Shown here: piece by piece, positions 23,801-35,859 of the stretch
How positions within the stretch are numbered: the stretch's first letter is position 1
How the letters are laid out: every line of letters begins with the position of its first letter
Source of the DNA: Antitrichia curtipendula
Lineage: Eukaryota > Streptophyta > Bryopsida > Hypnales > Leucodontaceae
Reading direction: 5' to 3'
Length of the DNA: 64,000 nucleotides
Assembly: GCA_951230915.1 (NCBI GenBank)
Contig: OX579636.1
Coordinates: forward strand, 1,069,001-1,133,000
Translations under genes and position numbers: made by a program
Notes under the pieces: model-generated
Seen by the model: the letters and a program-made list of their open reading frames with translations, nothing else
What the model was told of the DNA's origin: nothing
The model's database searches: none

Positions 23801-23936
23801 CCTTCATTCTTCACTTTGGCTCTCTATCTTGTATCCTTTATTGGCTGCATGCGTGATCCCTGTGTTGAATGTTTACTTCTTACTTTTCATTCATCCCAGC
23901 TTGTGTTATCGCAAGTTCTCGACGTACAGAGATTCC

Positions 23937-26411
23937 ATGGCTACCGGAGGCAACAGTGAGGGGTCACTTCCTCTCCCTCAGACAACGCGCACTCCTGGTT
24001 GCCTCAGCAAGGCTGCCAAAGATAGGACTCGGAAGCGCAAGGGCACCATTCATAAGAAGCGGTTACATGTATTGAATAGTGAAAATCACATTGCTTTTAA
24101 AGGGTGGAATGAAGAGCCAGAGCCATGGACAATGCAGACCTGCGAAGACTACATCGAATGGTGTCACATTAGCAAGATGTTTCCGGCGTGGCGCCATTAT
24201 CACAACCGTCACACTAACAAGGCAAATCTGAAGCATTGTGAAAATGCAGACTTCACTCAAAGGTGTATAGAATTGTGGCAGGCTATTTATAAAATCCCCA
24301 ACGTAGACAGGAATGAAGTACCTCTCTTCATCGCTAGAGGAGCATATGCTGAGGTGGCCCTGCAAAAGGAGGTCAATTGGAGCACAGTCAAGGAAACTAC
24401 ATACGTGGCACGTCCAACAAGCGGATCAATACCAAGAGGTGCTATGGCTTTTCCAGACGGGGGACTTGGGCCTATTCGAAGTGCTCCTAGAAATAGAATA
24501 GCTACTGAAGTTCACAGTGATGATTCCAAAGAAGATCCTGATTCTGACGGTACGCGGAAGCCAAAGATAGGACAAGACAAAGAAGACACTGTGGGCCCCG
24601 CCAAAGTTCAGATTGAAAATGACAAGGACCGTTCAGCGTCACAAGGTCAAAGAGTGAAAAACCTCCCGAAGGTGCGACGTTCAACCACGTGAATTGGGCC
24701 AGGATCAACTTCAACAGCAAGTCCGCATCCACCGTTGCCAGCACAAGATGCCAACAACGTCTTCGAATTTGGTCCAAGCGATGACATGCCCATGGGAGCA
24801 GTTGTCCGTGCTTCCATCCCTCAATCTAGAGTGACTCGAACTGACAATGCTATGACTCTAGCTAAGGCTCTTGACCTCCTAAAGACCAAGGACATTAACA
24901 TTGCTTTGCTGCAAAGCAATGTCAGGAAGTTGCAATCTCAGTGTGCACACAAAAATCGTCTCCTCTCTCAACAATCTATAGAACTGCAACGCCTCAGAGA
25001 CAAAGTACAAGACACTTTTACTTTGTCGGACATGGATGACGCCTTTCTTGAGCCGGATTCACATCATTTGGACAAGGTTGTAGGCAACCTCACCGATGAT
25101 TTGCTTCACCATTCTCCTGTTGCCAAGCGTGCCAAGCATTCTTCAATGACTCCAAATGCGCTTCTTACGGCAATTCTGGAAGATACTACCACAAATGATC
25201 TCCAGGAGACCCAAGATTCACTCTCATTTCCTGTGATTCCTCATTCCGTACAGTCGCAGTCGAGATTGGACCTCGAAAAAGAAAATAGAATGCTTCGAGA
25301 TCGGTTGTCACAGTTGGGGGCCACATACTATCATTGGAAGGTCGCGTGCATCCTCTCAGTGGACAGAGCACAACAAGTTGCAAAGGAATTGGAGAAAATT
25401 TCGCGAAACTTCGTTGCACAAGAGCCTAAACGAGAGTGCGGTCTCACGTCATGGGCATTGATGGAGGACATGTTCCCCACTAACATGGACTTGGCGGAAA
25501 GGACCGACACTGATTGGACAGAAAATGGTTGGGACCACAAAAAACAAATGTCCAGCCATATCGAAGTGCAGGAAAAAAAGCTACTGTGGCCACATCCTGC
25601 ACCCTTTGTTTTGGACCACACCAAATGTCCCATATGTCTAGAGCAATTTGGTCCCGAAGGTGGCTGGGCACTTGGATCATGTACACATGTGTACCATCCT
25701 CAGTGTCTCATCACGCACTGTTTGATTAAACGTCGTTGCGTTTTGTGTTCAGCACCATTCCATGATCGTTTGTACACCATGTTCAACTTGACGACTTACA
25801 TGCCTCCTTCTTGGGAACACAGCAGTGATACCACAAAAGACACCAGAATGTGGGGACGAGACTTGCTCTGGAGCTGGAGACAAGGAAACCATGATTTGGA
25901 AAAGGGAGTTGCTAGTTCCCAATTGAATTGGGAAACAGATCCGGAAGAAATTGCCACAGTTGGAGTCAAGTTGATGGGAAAAGGGCCACAAGGCGAAGGG
26001 AGGAGGGCATTCTTCTACCAATGCCTTGGTGGATATTTCAATAAGACTTCCGGAACCTTCAATTGGGGTTCTCATGCACAACGACACCGTTGGAATTTTC
26101 AAGGACTGAGGGTGGCCAATCAAGATGCAATGGCCTCCATGGATGAATTGGACAACATGTCTTACTTAGACTCTGTATACGGGCCTTATTACCAAACTCA
26201 AGCCCTCGACTATCTGTTGGAAGAACACTCTCCAAAGACCACAAAGACCCTCGAAGCTCTAAAGAATTCCAACGTTCTGGAATCCATTTTGAAGGCGGAC
26301 GGACCAGCTTCACGAACTCGTGCCAAGCGTAAGCTTGGTGTTAGGGAGTCATCCACCTACGAACGTGGCGAAGGAAGTGGTTCTCAAAATGACACAGATG
26401 TTATCATCTAA
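23937..26411 (+). pseudogene. GW/WCH-1: unknown nuclear-type protein with coiled coil and RING-H2 finger
   Basis: Largest of four paralogues in the window; I do not recognise the family. The start is ATG in ccATGG context. Residues about 30-45 are basic (RTRKRKGTIHKKR). A conserved domain of roughly 95 residues follows (about 53-150) with FKGWNEEPEPW, EWCHISKMFP, RNEVPLFIARGAYAEVAL and VNWSTVK. An in-frame TGA at 24690-24692 (residue 252) interrupts the frame, which then stays open to TAA at 26411. The second part has a leucine-rich coiled coil (about 305-345) and a RING-H2 finger (about 564-604): CPIC, then CTHVYHPQC, then CVLC, all eight ligands present. RING-H2 fingers usually act in E3 ubiquitin ligases, so that role is inferred only. 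The TGA could be a mutated CGA. If it terminates translation, only the N-terminal domain is made. Confidence 0.7.
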
Positions 26412-29400
26412 ACATTTTTGTTCTTTGTTTACGTTAACATCTTTTTGCGTAATAGTATACGTGTTGTAAGGCCCCTAGCATATGGTCATACTATATCTAC
26501 ACTAGCAATGGCGAGCAGTGTTCAGTAGTTTTGTTTTTCTTCTTCGATTCCACTTCTGTGGCTTCGTTTTATAATTTATACTTATGTACTGCAATTTTAT
26601 ATTGCTTTGGTTTTCAATATATACTACCTTGCCTTTCTTGTTTAAAAATGAGGCCATCCATACAAAATTTGGAAATCTTCATCAATATTTAATTCTAAAC
26701 CGATGCAACCCAAACTATTTTCTGCTTCACTTATTCAAGTACATTGTTCAAAAATTTGTGATTCATCATTCTAGCCAATTGCCAGTTCAATGTGCCTAAA
26801 ATTGAAATTGTACACTTCTCTACCTTGTATTGATGGTGAAGTAATGTCGTCCAACATTTCTAGAAAAAAACCCGTACGTCTTGTAACTTCTGCAATTGAA
26901 TGAATAAGTAGGAAAACGGGTTCACAATACATATAAAAAAATTGAACCACAGATCTCTTGCTAGAACAATCTCACCAATGAAATTATTATATTTCAATTC
27001 CATCTTAGAGCTTTTAACACATTAGTTCTTCCTTCAATCTTGAACTTACTTCTTCTTAATAGCTTCTTAACAAGTGAAAATGAAGTGTGTTTTTGTTTTT
27101 AATTTACTAAACTCTGAATTCAATTCTTCAACATAAAAAAATAGTAGATTCAAAATCAGTATTGCCCAAATTCTAAGTTACTCCCTAAAGTCCCATTGTC
27201 CCCTTGGGGGAGAAATGGGATTTTGGGCAAGAACGTACAAGCTGAATTTTTGTTTTGATTTTTTGAAACTTTTTTTGAAGAAAGAAAAATTGATTATCTT
27301 CGTGGGAATATAATTTTTATTTCAATTGGTGCCCGGGAGCAAAAATTATACCACAAAAAGCCCCAAACCAAACTCGTGGGGCAGCACCAAAAAAATCACA
27401 GGAAGTCAAAAAAAAATTTAATTTTTTTTTTTCCTAAAATATTAAATTTCTATATACGTGTGAAGCTTTGATTCATTCTATTTGGACAAGTATTGAATTA
27501 GTTATGGACAATCCTGTTTTTTTGGCAATCTAAGCATTTTCTTGGAAAAATAACTTTTAGGATTCATTATTGAATGCAATTTTTAGAATTTTGAAAAAAC
27601 AAACATTAGATAAGGTTGTTCTTTCTTGCTAGAACAATCTCACCGTTGGAATTATTGTGTTTCAATACAACCTTGGAGCTATTAATGATTTAGTTTTTTA
27701 TTCAATCTTGGACCTACATCTACTTAACAATTTTTTAAAGAATGAAAATCGAGTGTTTATTTTTTTAAATTTTTTTCATAAGTTCTCAACACAATTCTTC
27801 AATACAAAAATTTTAAACTTGGAGTCCATAGAGTAAATTTTTGTTCCAAATGGCGACCAAAGTCAGCTGAAATTGGAAAAAAAGCATTCAAAAACACTAC
27901 TTTCCAACTACAAAATGCTGATATCTTCCAATCCGTACGGTCAAATTTGATGAAATTTTTATCACATTATCTTAGACAAATGAAGTACAAGATCCTACGG
28001 TTAAATTATTTTTTTTAATTTTTTTTTGTTTTCTTGGATGAACGCAGCAGAAATGACAGTTTTCAGTGATTTCTGGCCAGAAAATGGCCTTGGGACTTTA
28101 GGGGTTAAGATGATTCAAAGCCAAAAAATATATTCAAGCAAGGTATAAAAAAAATCGCTTACTTCACTTTAAATGTAAATATCTTACAATGAACATGGTA
28201 AAACATTTTTCAATTTCTTCTACACATTTATATACTAGTCTAGTAAAAGATCCTACAGTATGATTACTTAGATATGCCGGAACAAAAAATTAAAGTTGTC
28301 AACACCTTCGCCACCTTGCAATAGAAGTGGTACTTTTGAGTGGTCTTTTTGAAAATAAGGCCTTCGGACTTCAGCGGTTAACTTAAGTTTTCTAGCAATA
28401 CTAAGTTATAAGGTTTGAATCCAAATAATAAAGAACTAAATTTAGAGCAACGTGTAGGAAAATGAAATTAATTTGTGCAATTTTTTTTTAATGCTCAAAA
28501 TTATTTTTAAGTTGAAGTCCATACGAGCTTGAAATTTTTTTTAATACTTATATTAGCAAGATAGAATTAAAACTCAATAATTCCTAAGGCAGCAAGCCAA
28601 AAAATGATTGTCCAAAAACCAAGATCTTCCATATCTTTCACATCATTTAATATCAAAATAGAATTAATCAAAACTTTTCATGTAGCAAAGAATATAATGT
28701 ATGAAAAAATCTATTTGAAACAAGAAAAAAAATTTAGGTCAATTATATCTATTACTCTATTAGTGTCTAGTCTCATTGGTTTTTAAACTCTTTGGCATAA
28801 GTCTTACTTCTTTAGGACTTATTCAAATTAAAAATATATATTCCTAAGAAGATGATATGTTCAGATATTCTTCAAGAAAGTTCCAAGATATATTTACAAA
28901 ATTAAAGGCACATGTATTTGGAGTTTTGCACAGAATCCTTTTTATCCATCAAGAGACTAAACGTTCTTTTATGGGTTATCATTCTTTATTTTTTAATTTG
29001 GAAATTTTCAAATAAAAGAGGAAAAGACTAGTTAGACCAATTCATAAGCTTTTCCTTCCTTCAAGGTCCGTAAAAAAAGACTCCTTATTTTAACTTTCAT
29101 CGGTGTCATTTGGAATTCCGCAGTTCAAATTTTCGGTAATCCATACCAAGCTATTAATGTAAACAATCTAAAAATAATAATTAATTTTTTTTGGTAATTT
29201 TTTTATTCACTCTCCAATTTCACAGCAAATCTTTGAAAATCTGCTCTAACGTCTACAATATTTTTGGAGACATGAAACGAGCTTTCACAACTACATTATC
29301 GGGGGTGCGGTGCCATCATTCCTATAATATTCATGCCAAAATTTCAAATTATTGTATCAATGGAGCATGAAAGAATTATCAGAAATACCAAACTAAACTC

Positions 29401-29727
29401 CATAGTCCTTCAAGGATTACAATTCATATCTATAAAAGTTATCTTCATTTTGTTATCAAAATTCTTTTTTAACACAAACATTACAACTCAAGTTTCATAG
29501 ATCCTTTGAAATTTAGAGCTCTACACTTCTCATAAAATGTCTTCACCCCCATATGGGGCAACATGCCAATTAAGAAGTTTTTATACACACGCCATAAAAA
29601 AGAAATATAAACACTTTTGAATGAGAAAATATTATATTTATTTATTTATTCAAGGTAACTGATAGTCTAACATCCCAAACAAGGGTGGGCAAAATGTAAA
29701 ATTCCCACTCTGCTCCTATGAGTACCA
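26412..29727. other. AT-rich intergenic region with dispersed repeat copy
   Basis: No gene was seen. It holds the forward copy of the dispersed repeat (26960-28400) and otherwise low-complexity A/T-rich sequence. The longest open frames (60-71 codons) look non-coding. Confidence 0.6.
26960..28400 (+). repeat. Dispersed long repeat, forward copy L1
   Basis: Reading left to right it carries the landmarks GCTAGAACAATCTCACC (26963), GGTGCCCGGGAG (27330), GCTTTGATTCATTCTATTTG then TTATGGACAATC (27470-27510), GCTAGAACAATCTCACC again (27638) and GATCCTACGG (27990), with a degenerate GATCCTAC at 28248. The same landmarks appear in reverse order and complement at 40600-41400. Partial copies are at 31560-32160, 34440-35060, 44260-45050 and 48430-48920. 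Confidence 0.75.
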
Positions 29728-31173
29728 CTAAGTGCTAAAAAAAAAGTCGCTTTCAATGGAACCCGGCCCCATTGCGTCCACCTCTGCCTCTGTTTTTCTT
29801 ATGGTACTCATCTGAAACTTCCGCCATGCCTTGTGAAAACGAAATTCAGATTCCAAATGGCGTAGCGATTCTTGTACCGCCATTGCATTCATGGAGTGTA
29901 GCTTCACCAATGAACGAAGCCTTGCCACTTCTTCAGCACTGGTACTTGGCTCCTGTTCAACAGCGGCGATGCAATATTCTTTTTCTTTTTTCTTTATTGC
30001 TACATCCAGGTCTCGCCTTTCATTCTCGTAAATCCAACGTTCACGTTCCAGGAGATCGCGCTTTGATTGCCATACCACATACTCGTCCATGTAGTGCACC
30101 CTTCCACTTTCACACTGCCTGAAATAAAAATCGCGATTTTTTTTCAAATCCTTCAAGTATTTGTCGTTTTCTTGGATGCTTTTCGTTACTCCCTCCAACT
30201 GCTTCTTCAAATCATCTACAACAACGGGACCCACTTGTACTGAGAGTTCATTCTCATTTAATTGACGGAGTTCGTTCATCTTCTCACGCAAAGCAGATCT
30301 TACACTTGCCGCCTTGACACTCAACAACTCTATGTCGTCTTCCGAATCGCTTCCATCAACGCTGTGGTTCCGCTCTAGAACAACATGTTCCACTTCCATA
30401 GGCCCTGCATCTTCCATGCCTTGCACATCAACGTGGGATTCTGTGATGGGCTCGTCAACCTTCATTTTTCCCTTCCTATCCATTTCCAAACCCAAAGCCT
30501 TGTTTATGACTTCCATGAGAAGGTCGTCATCGTCACTGTAGAAAGAATATCCATCGTATTCATGGGTGTGTTCATCTTCGCTAGAAGTCGCCGACCACAC
30601 TACATTTTCATCAGAAATGAAAAACTTCCTAGGCTTTGCCGATGTCACCGATTCCTTCACATCCGGCGCTACATCTGCCCAAGGATTACTTGATTCTCCT
30701 GGATGGGTCCCGATCGGAAGATCCTTAATGCTTGACCAATCCACCTCCTTCTTCAATACAACTTCAACATACACCATTCTTGCAAGAAAGAAAGAAAAAT
30801 TGTCGTTTCGATACGTTTGTAGGCCTTTATAGAGTTCCTTCCACACCTCGCAGCATCTTTCTTGGAAGGCTTTGTTCTTGCAATATGCAAGATTTACCTT
30901 GTTTGACTTCAAGTGGAACTTGTGACGATACAACGGAAATAACTTGTCGATGTGGCACCAGTCCACATATTTCTGAACCGTCTTATAAGTCCAAGGCGCG
31001 GGTTCATCTCTCCAACCCTTGAAAGCCTTAATCCTCGGATTGATTAAGATGGCCTTGCGCTTCTTGTGGATTTTTCCTTTCTTTTTTCGATCCTTGCCTC
31101 GAAGCGCCTTGGACTCTTTCCTAGCTTCTGATCTCGGTACAGCAGGCGGCGAAGGTTGGGCCTCCTCTTCCAT
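29728..31173 (-). CDS. GW/WCH-2: intact unknown protein, 481 aa
   Basis: Intact member of the unrecognised GW/WCH family. The ATG at 31173 (gcgATGG) is chosen because further upstream in this frame there is only a TTG. The N-terminus is rich in E, P and A. It is followed by the basic KKKGKIHKKRK (about 30-40) and the conserved domain (about 47-150) with FKGWRDEPAPW, DWCHIDKLFPLYRHK, NLAYCKNKAFQERC, FFLARMVYVEVVL and VDWSSIK. Then come a VWS-acidic motif (ENVVWSATSSEDE), a serine/acid-rich stretch and a long heptad-like coiled-coil region to the C-terminus, containing HKAWRKFQ. There is no RING, signal peptide or membrane segment. The basic patch suggests nuclear location. It is preceded on its own strand by a conserved leader, a TATA box and a GGTCGCC block. 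The stop is TAG. Confidence 0.75.
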   Translation of the reverse strand: MEEEAQPSPPAVPRSEARKESKALRGKDRKKKGKIHKKRKAILINPRIKAFKGWRDEPAPWTYKTVQKYVDWCHIDKLFPLYRHKFHLKSNKVNLAYCKNKAFQERCCEVWKELYKGLQTYRNDNFSFFLARMVYVEVVLKKEVDWSSIKDLPIGTHPGESSNPWADVAPDVKESVTSAKPRKFFISDENVVWSATSSEDEHTHEYDGYSFYSDDDDLLMEVINKALGLEMDRKGKMKVDEPITESHVDVQGMEDAGPMEVEHVVLERNHSVDGSDSEDDIELLSVKAASVRSALREKMNELRQLNENELSVQVGPVVVDDLKKQLEGVTKSIQENDKYLKDLKKNRDFYFRQCESGRVHYMDEYVVWQSKRDLLERERWIYENERRDLDVAIKKKEKEYCIAAVEQEPSTSAEEVARLRSLVKLHSMNAMAVQESLRHLESEFRFHKAWRKFQMSTIRKTEAEVDAMGPGSIESDFFFST

Positions 31174-31244
31174 CGCAATACACAGGAATATTCCTTCCCC
31201 TGATGCCAAAATGATAAAAATACGCCCTCCAAAACTCCGACCCT

Positions 31245-31345
31245 AGCTCACGAGCAAGCACTCAGCCACTTCAAGGCGGATGAGAGACAATGCGCAAAGC
31301 CAGGAGTGGAGAACGCGGGTGATGGGCGACCTCTTATATACCCGA
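31245..31345 (-). promoter_or_regulatory. Conserved core promoter and leader of GW/WCH-2
   Basis: On the gene strand GGGTATATAAGAGGTCGCCC (centred at 31338) is followed by CCCGCGTTCTCCACTCC, GCGCATTGTCTCTCATCCGC and GGCTGAGTGCTTGCTCGTG. The same order and spacing recur before kinase-like gene 1 (34185-34275) and GW/WCH-3 (38040-38145). TATA to ATG is about 167 bp. Confidence 0.65.
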
Positions 31346-31545
31346 TGTCGCCTGGGGGCGCGTACGGAGGGCGACTGTGGGTCCAAAGGCAGGGGAGGGC
31401 GACTGCGGGTACCAGGCGACCGTGTGTCCAAGCAACCTCGTGTCCAGGGCGACTGCGTGTCCAGGCGACCTCGTGTCTAGGGCGACCGCGTGTCCAGGCG
31501 ACTGCGTGTTCAGGCAACCTCGTGTCCAGGGCGACCGCAGTGGCC
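31325..31545 (-). repeat. GC-rich GGTCGCC block upstream of GW/WCH-2
   Basis: About a dozen short units such as GGCGACCGCGTGTCCA and GGCAACCTCGTGTCCA, read on the plus strand. On the gene strand they read GGTCGCC, the same polarity as at the other family promoters. It ends abruptly at AT-rich sequence near 31550. Confidence 0.85.
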
Positions 31546-31549
31546 CCTT

Positions 31550-32507
31550 GTTTAACCTTAAAGTCTCAACCACTTTTTTCCATCAAAATTTGCTCGAAAC
31601 TGCCATTTCTATTGCATTCACTTAAGGAAGTAGGAAAAATATATCTTTTTAGAATCCAAACGTAGGATCTTCTACTACACTTATTTCACATCATGTGGTA
31701 AAAATTTTGTGATTCTTGACCTTACGGATTGAAGATTTGAAAGTTATTAGCATTCAAGGTCAAAGAATTTTTTTTTTTCAAGAAAATGCTTTCATTGTCT
31801 GGAAAATAAAAGAAGCTCCAGAACTTTCACATCAGTAATCTAAATGGAATGAATCAAAGATTCCCATTTAGACAAACATATAATGTATAAGAAAAAAAAA
31901 AAATTGATTTCAACTTTTTGTAGATTTTTGTGGGCTACTCGGTCTTGCCCGATTTAAGGTTATTATAGCAAAACTTTTGCTCCCGGGCACCGATTGAAGT
32001 AAAAATTATATTTCCATAGAGATAATAAGTTGCTCTATCTTATGAGACAATTTCAAAAAGTTTCACCAAAAATTGAGCTCATAGAAGCTTGCCCAAACTT
32101 TCAAGAGTCTCCCAAGGGGACTTCCAAAACTTTAGGGATCATAGGGTAAAGTCCGATTATTTATAAAAGACATTACGAGAAGGCATCTTTTGGATGAAAA
32201 TCTTTTGAGCCTCAAATTTAGTTTCTGTTTCCTAAACTCTATGGCACAATAGTTTGGAAGCAAACGTGGCCAAGTACATCTGAACCAACAATTCTATGAA
32301 GTTTGAATACCAAAATCCAAATTCAACATTCAATATATGGAAGTAACGGAACGGGGTGGTCTGCATTCAACATACTTGGTTTTTTGGAAGACAGTACGCA
32401 TGGTATAAAAACTTTTTGTATATTGACATTGCTATTACAAAATGAAAGGCGCACAATGTAGCCAACAATTTGAAGCCGACTTGATAACATCAGTTCCTAT
32501 AGTCCTA
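31550..32507 (-). repeat. Dispersed long repeat, reverse copy R1, and flank
   Basis: Carries AAACTGCCATTTCTATTGC (31599), GTAGGATC (31663), GAATGAATCAAAG (31848) and CTCCCGGGCACC (31980), i.e. the landmarks of L1 in reverse. The GCTAGAACAATCTC block is missing, so this copy has an internal deletion. The remainder to 32507 is AT-rich without a gene. Confidence 0.65.
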
Positions 32508-34090
32508 CTACAAAATTGAGTCACGAAAAACTACTTCCAGGGGCTTCATGTACCACGGTTTATCCATGAGCAACTTTGTAACCTCAGTACATGTCGGTCT
32601 CTTCTTTGGATCAGGGTTAGTGAGTTCACCCAACTTGATGGCAAAGTACATGGATCCCTTTCGCCTCTTGAATAAGTCCGTATCGTATTCGACCATATTA
32701 AGAAGATTCATCCATTCGGTCAACTTTCCAATAGAATACGAGTCTGATTGCACTGTATATTTATATTGCGATTGCATAATCTCTAGGCTCGTATTGGAAT
32801 TTTGTGGCCCAAACGTATAAAACAACTCCAGAGCCACCCACCAACGGCTTCGTAAGGATTGCTGCTTCTTCTCCTCATAATCATATCCATAATGTGAAGG
32901 AGCTCCTTCATCAAAACGACTTGAAATTCCGAAATCACAAATCCCGATGTTGATTACTTCATCCGAATAATCAGGAAAATGCAGCAGTATGTTTTGAGGG
33001 TTTAGGTCATTGTGTAGCACCAAAGACTCGTGCATGAGATGTGTCACATACACTAAAGCCCACGCCAACTTTGCCTTGTGCCTTCGGAACAAGCTAAGAT
33101 GTTTTTGATTGTCCTCTGTAAGTTTCCACACCCGCTTCATTTCATGCCAATCAACGCTCTCTGACACCTTCTCATCCAATCTTCGCATTTCAAGCCATGT
33201 ATCACCATTCCACCACAATGTGTACGCTTCCCTAGCTTTTGTGTAAATACCAAAAAACTTAATAATGCCAGGATGGTTTACGGGGCATGCCAAGGCCTCT
33301 ACGAATCGTTGCTCCCTCGCTTCACGCATGTTCTTTGACTTTGGCACTTTTCCAGCAAAAGCAACGTATGGCGGAATTGTTTGCATCCCTTCAATGCGCA
33401 CCTTGCGCACCATTCCATACCCACCTTGACGGTCAAATCCAGTGAGGGCAATTACTTTTGCCTGAGGAGAGATCCATGTGATAGTGGAGCTAGCCTCTCG
33501 TGCAAAACCCGCCTTCAATGCGTCCGTTTTCCACTTCATACCCTCACATGATTCTTCGAAAGTTTCTTCACAACTTCATGCCACCACGCCATCTTTTCAC
33601 GGAATTCCTTGGCTTCATCATCTCCTGCAAATCCCGGCACTTCCGGTCGCATCTGTAGCATTATTTCCTTGGTGTTGAATATGCATGTCTTTACAGTGTT
33701 CTCAATATACAATTCGTATTGGGAAAAATACGTCTCCTCCACGTCTCCAAAATCTTGCTATGCTCTGCACTTGCTTAAAATTCTTGCCTCCAAATCAGCA
33801 GTCAATTTGAAGATGCCGTGGGATGGGTCCCTTAGGTAATTGGCCTCCAAGAACTGTGTAGTTTTTCCCGCATACCAAGACAGGCAACCCTCAAATGCAT
33901 AGTTTGCATAATTGGAAGGAGGATAGGTTGAATCCTTGTCATGTGCCGTTATGATTTTCTTCTTCCTCTTCGTTTGCCCTTCACTCCCTGTTGCCTCACT
34001 AACAGGTATCTGCAGAGCAAACAATGCCGCATCATCTAAATCAAAAATGGATTTCCGTATTGAGCTGCTGCCTTTCTGTAGATTAGCCAT
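32508..34090 (-). pseudogene. Kinase-like gene 1 (HND catalytic loop), broken
   Basis: Divergent eukaryotic-type protein kinase. The N-terminal part begins at ATG 34090 (acaATGG) and has a segment with an NYAFEGCLSWY motif that also occurs, diverged, in kinase-like gene 2. A TAG at 33758-33760 interrupts it, and a one-base frame change near 33540-33560 precedes the kinase frame (32508-33539, 343 codons from its first ATG). Kinase motifs by that numbering are a glycine loop (GGYGMV, 39-44), FAGKVPK with the presumed ATP-anchoring Lys 64, LHNDLNPQN in place of HRDLKPEN (Asp 178 and Asn 183 kept) and CDFGIS (202-204). Catalytic residues look intact, but the N-terminal joins are broken unless a small intron bridges the frame change. 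It shares the conserved leader with two GW/WCH genes. Confidence 0.7.
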
Positions 34091-34184
34091 TGTGGTCAGA
34101 AAAAATACTCACGTTGCTTTCTTCAAGTTCGTAGTTGAGAGAAGCAAAAACTCCCCCCCCTACCAACTCACACCCCCTGGCCCA

Positions 34185-34275
34185 CGAGCACGTGTTCAGC
34201 CACTTCGAGGCGGATGAAAGGCAGTGCACAAGGCCGGGAGTAGAGAATGCGGTTGAAGCGACTTCTTAAGTACTC
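34185..34275 (-). promoter_or_regulatory. Conserved core promoter and leader of kinase-like gene 1
   Basis: On the gene strand GAGTACTTAAGAAGTCGC (TATA position about 34270) is followed by CGCATTCTCTACTCCC, GCACTGCCTTTCATCCGCCT and GGCTGAACACGTGCTCGTG. It aligns with the leaders at 31245-31345 and 38040-38145. TATA to ATG is about 183 bp. The TATA itself is degraded to TACTTAAG. Confidence 0.6.
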
Positions 34276-34435
34276 GCAGTCGCCCTGGGGCGACTGCGGG
34301 TTCCAGGAAAGGGCGACCGCGGAACTTTGGGCGACCGCGGGTCCTCGCTGACCGCGGAACTTGGGCGACCGCGGGTGCAGGCGACCGTGGAACCTGGCCG
34401 ACCGCGGGTCTTGGGCGACAGCGGGTTTTCTCCCC
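34275..34435 (-). repeat. GC-rich GGTCGCC block upstream of kinase-like gene 1
   Basis: Units such as GGCGACCGCGGGTCC and GGCGACCGCGGAACTT on the plus strand, i.e. GGTCGCC on the gene strand. It joins AT-rich repeat copy L2 abruptly at about 34440. Confidence 0.85.
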
Positions 34436-34439
34436 GTCT

Positions 34440-35060
34440 CGTTGTTTTGAATTAGTACTCAAGAAGTTATGGACAATCTTTCTATTTTGGTGAACTTCCA
34501 CCATTCTTGAAAAAGAAACTAATTAAATTCATGTTTGAATGCAAAGATCACAATTTATACTAAAAAATACATAGACATAGTTCATGAATCTTGCTAGAAC
34601 AATCTTGCAATTATTGTTTTCCATTTCCATCTTAGAACTCTTCAAATTTTAGTTTTGCCTTCCATCTTGACCCTACTTGTATGTAACAATTACTTTCAAA
34701 AAGTGAAAACCAAATGTTTTTAAGTTGAATTTTAGTTCCTAAATTCTCAATCCACGACTTCATTATAAAAAATTTAGAAACAAAAATTGGTGGTGGCAAA
34801 ATACTAAATTAAGAAGATTCAAACAAATGTAGTTAATGAAGATCCCCAAACAAATGATTTCTTCACTTCAAATTCAAATATCTTCCAATCTACGTGGTAA
34901 AGGGTTTTGAAATTTCTTCTACACATTATTATACTAGTCTATTACAATAGTCTACAGCCAAAAATGCCAGAAATTTATAAAGTTTACAATTCATGGCTCA
35001 AAAATGGCATTCTTCTTGCTTCTTGAGGAAAAAATGGCCTTCGATCCTCCGGATTAAATT
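34440..35060 (+). repeat. Dispersed long repeat, forward copy L2 (partial)
   Basis: Carries GTTATGGACAATC (34465), TTGCTAGAACAATCTTGC (34590), AATATCTTCCAATCTACG (34879) and ATTATACTAGTCTA (34928). The outer part with CCCGGGCACC is missing. Its order matches L1, and it is inverted relative to R2 at 40600-41400. Confidence 0.6.
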
Positions 35061-35859
35061 CAAATCCCATGGACTTATATAAAATTGTATCAAAAAATAT
35101 TGTCGTTGCAATATTTTAATTCGATTTCAAACATATGTACAAGATATGCATACGCACATCTTCTATATTAAAAAATGACTCCCTACAGTAACAATTATAT
35201 GACATACAAAGGGTGCAATGTGAGGTGCCATATGACTAAACTTTGTGAAATACATATCTCTATGTTGATTAACAAGATTTTGCCAACATAAATCCATAAT
35301 TGTATTGTCTTGTTGAAATCTATAAAATTATTTACCTTATGAGGACCAAGTATAACAATCTTAGCATGATAAAGAAATACCTATTTTACAAACTTTGACA
35401 TCGCCCCTACCCCCCCAATATAGAAATCTTTGCATGAAGAATTGTAAAACTTTCCAAGAACGGCAAGAAGTACTCATTGAGGGGAAGATATAAATCAAAT
35501 GATTCCTACATATGTCCACAACCAAATTAAAATATTTCAACAACAATGACTTTATTGAATTATAAATATAAATCCATGAGTATAAAATAAAAAATTTATA
35601 GAAAAGGCAATTTTATTGTTGAAAACACAAATTTAGTATGTTACACACCAATTAGGAAAAATGCAATTTTATTTACGCTTACTAAAAAATACCAATTATG
35701 ATCCACCTTGCTACAAAATTCTTTGTATGGCTCAACGAGGTTGTTCACAGGATTACTGTATTTGATTGTGCATTTCTTCCATGTGTCACATATTCAGAAA
35801 GTCTCTTTACTTGTTCCTAATCATCTTTTCCAAATTGAACTTCCATTCAACCGTTCCCT
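35061..35859. other. AT-rich spacer
   Basis: About 0.8 kb of A/T-rich sequence. No gene, repeat array or regulatory element was recognised. Confidence 0.5.

Noticed and set aside
23307..23807. Open frames up to 166 codons across the GGTCGCC island
   Set aside because: GC-rich repeat translated in several frames at once; typical artefact of stop-poor repeats.
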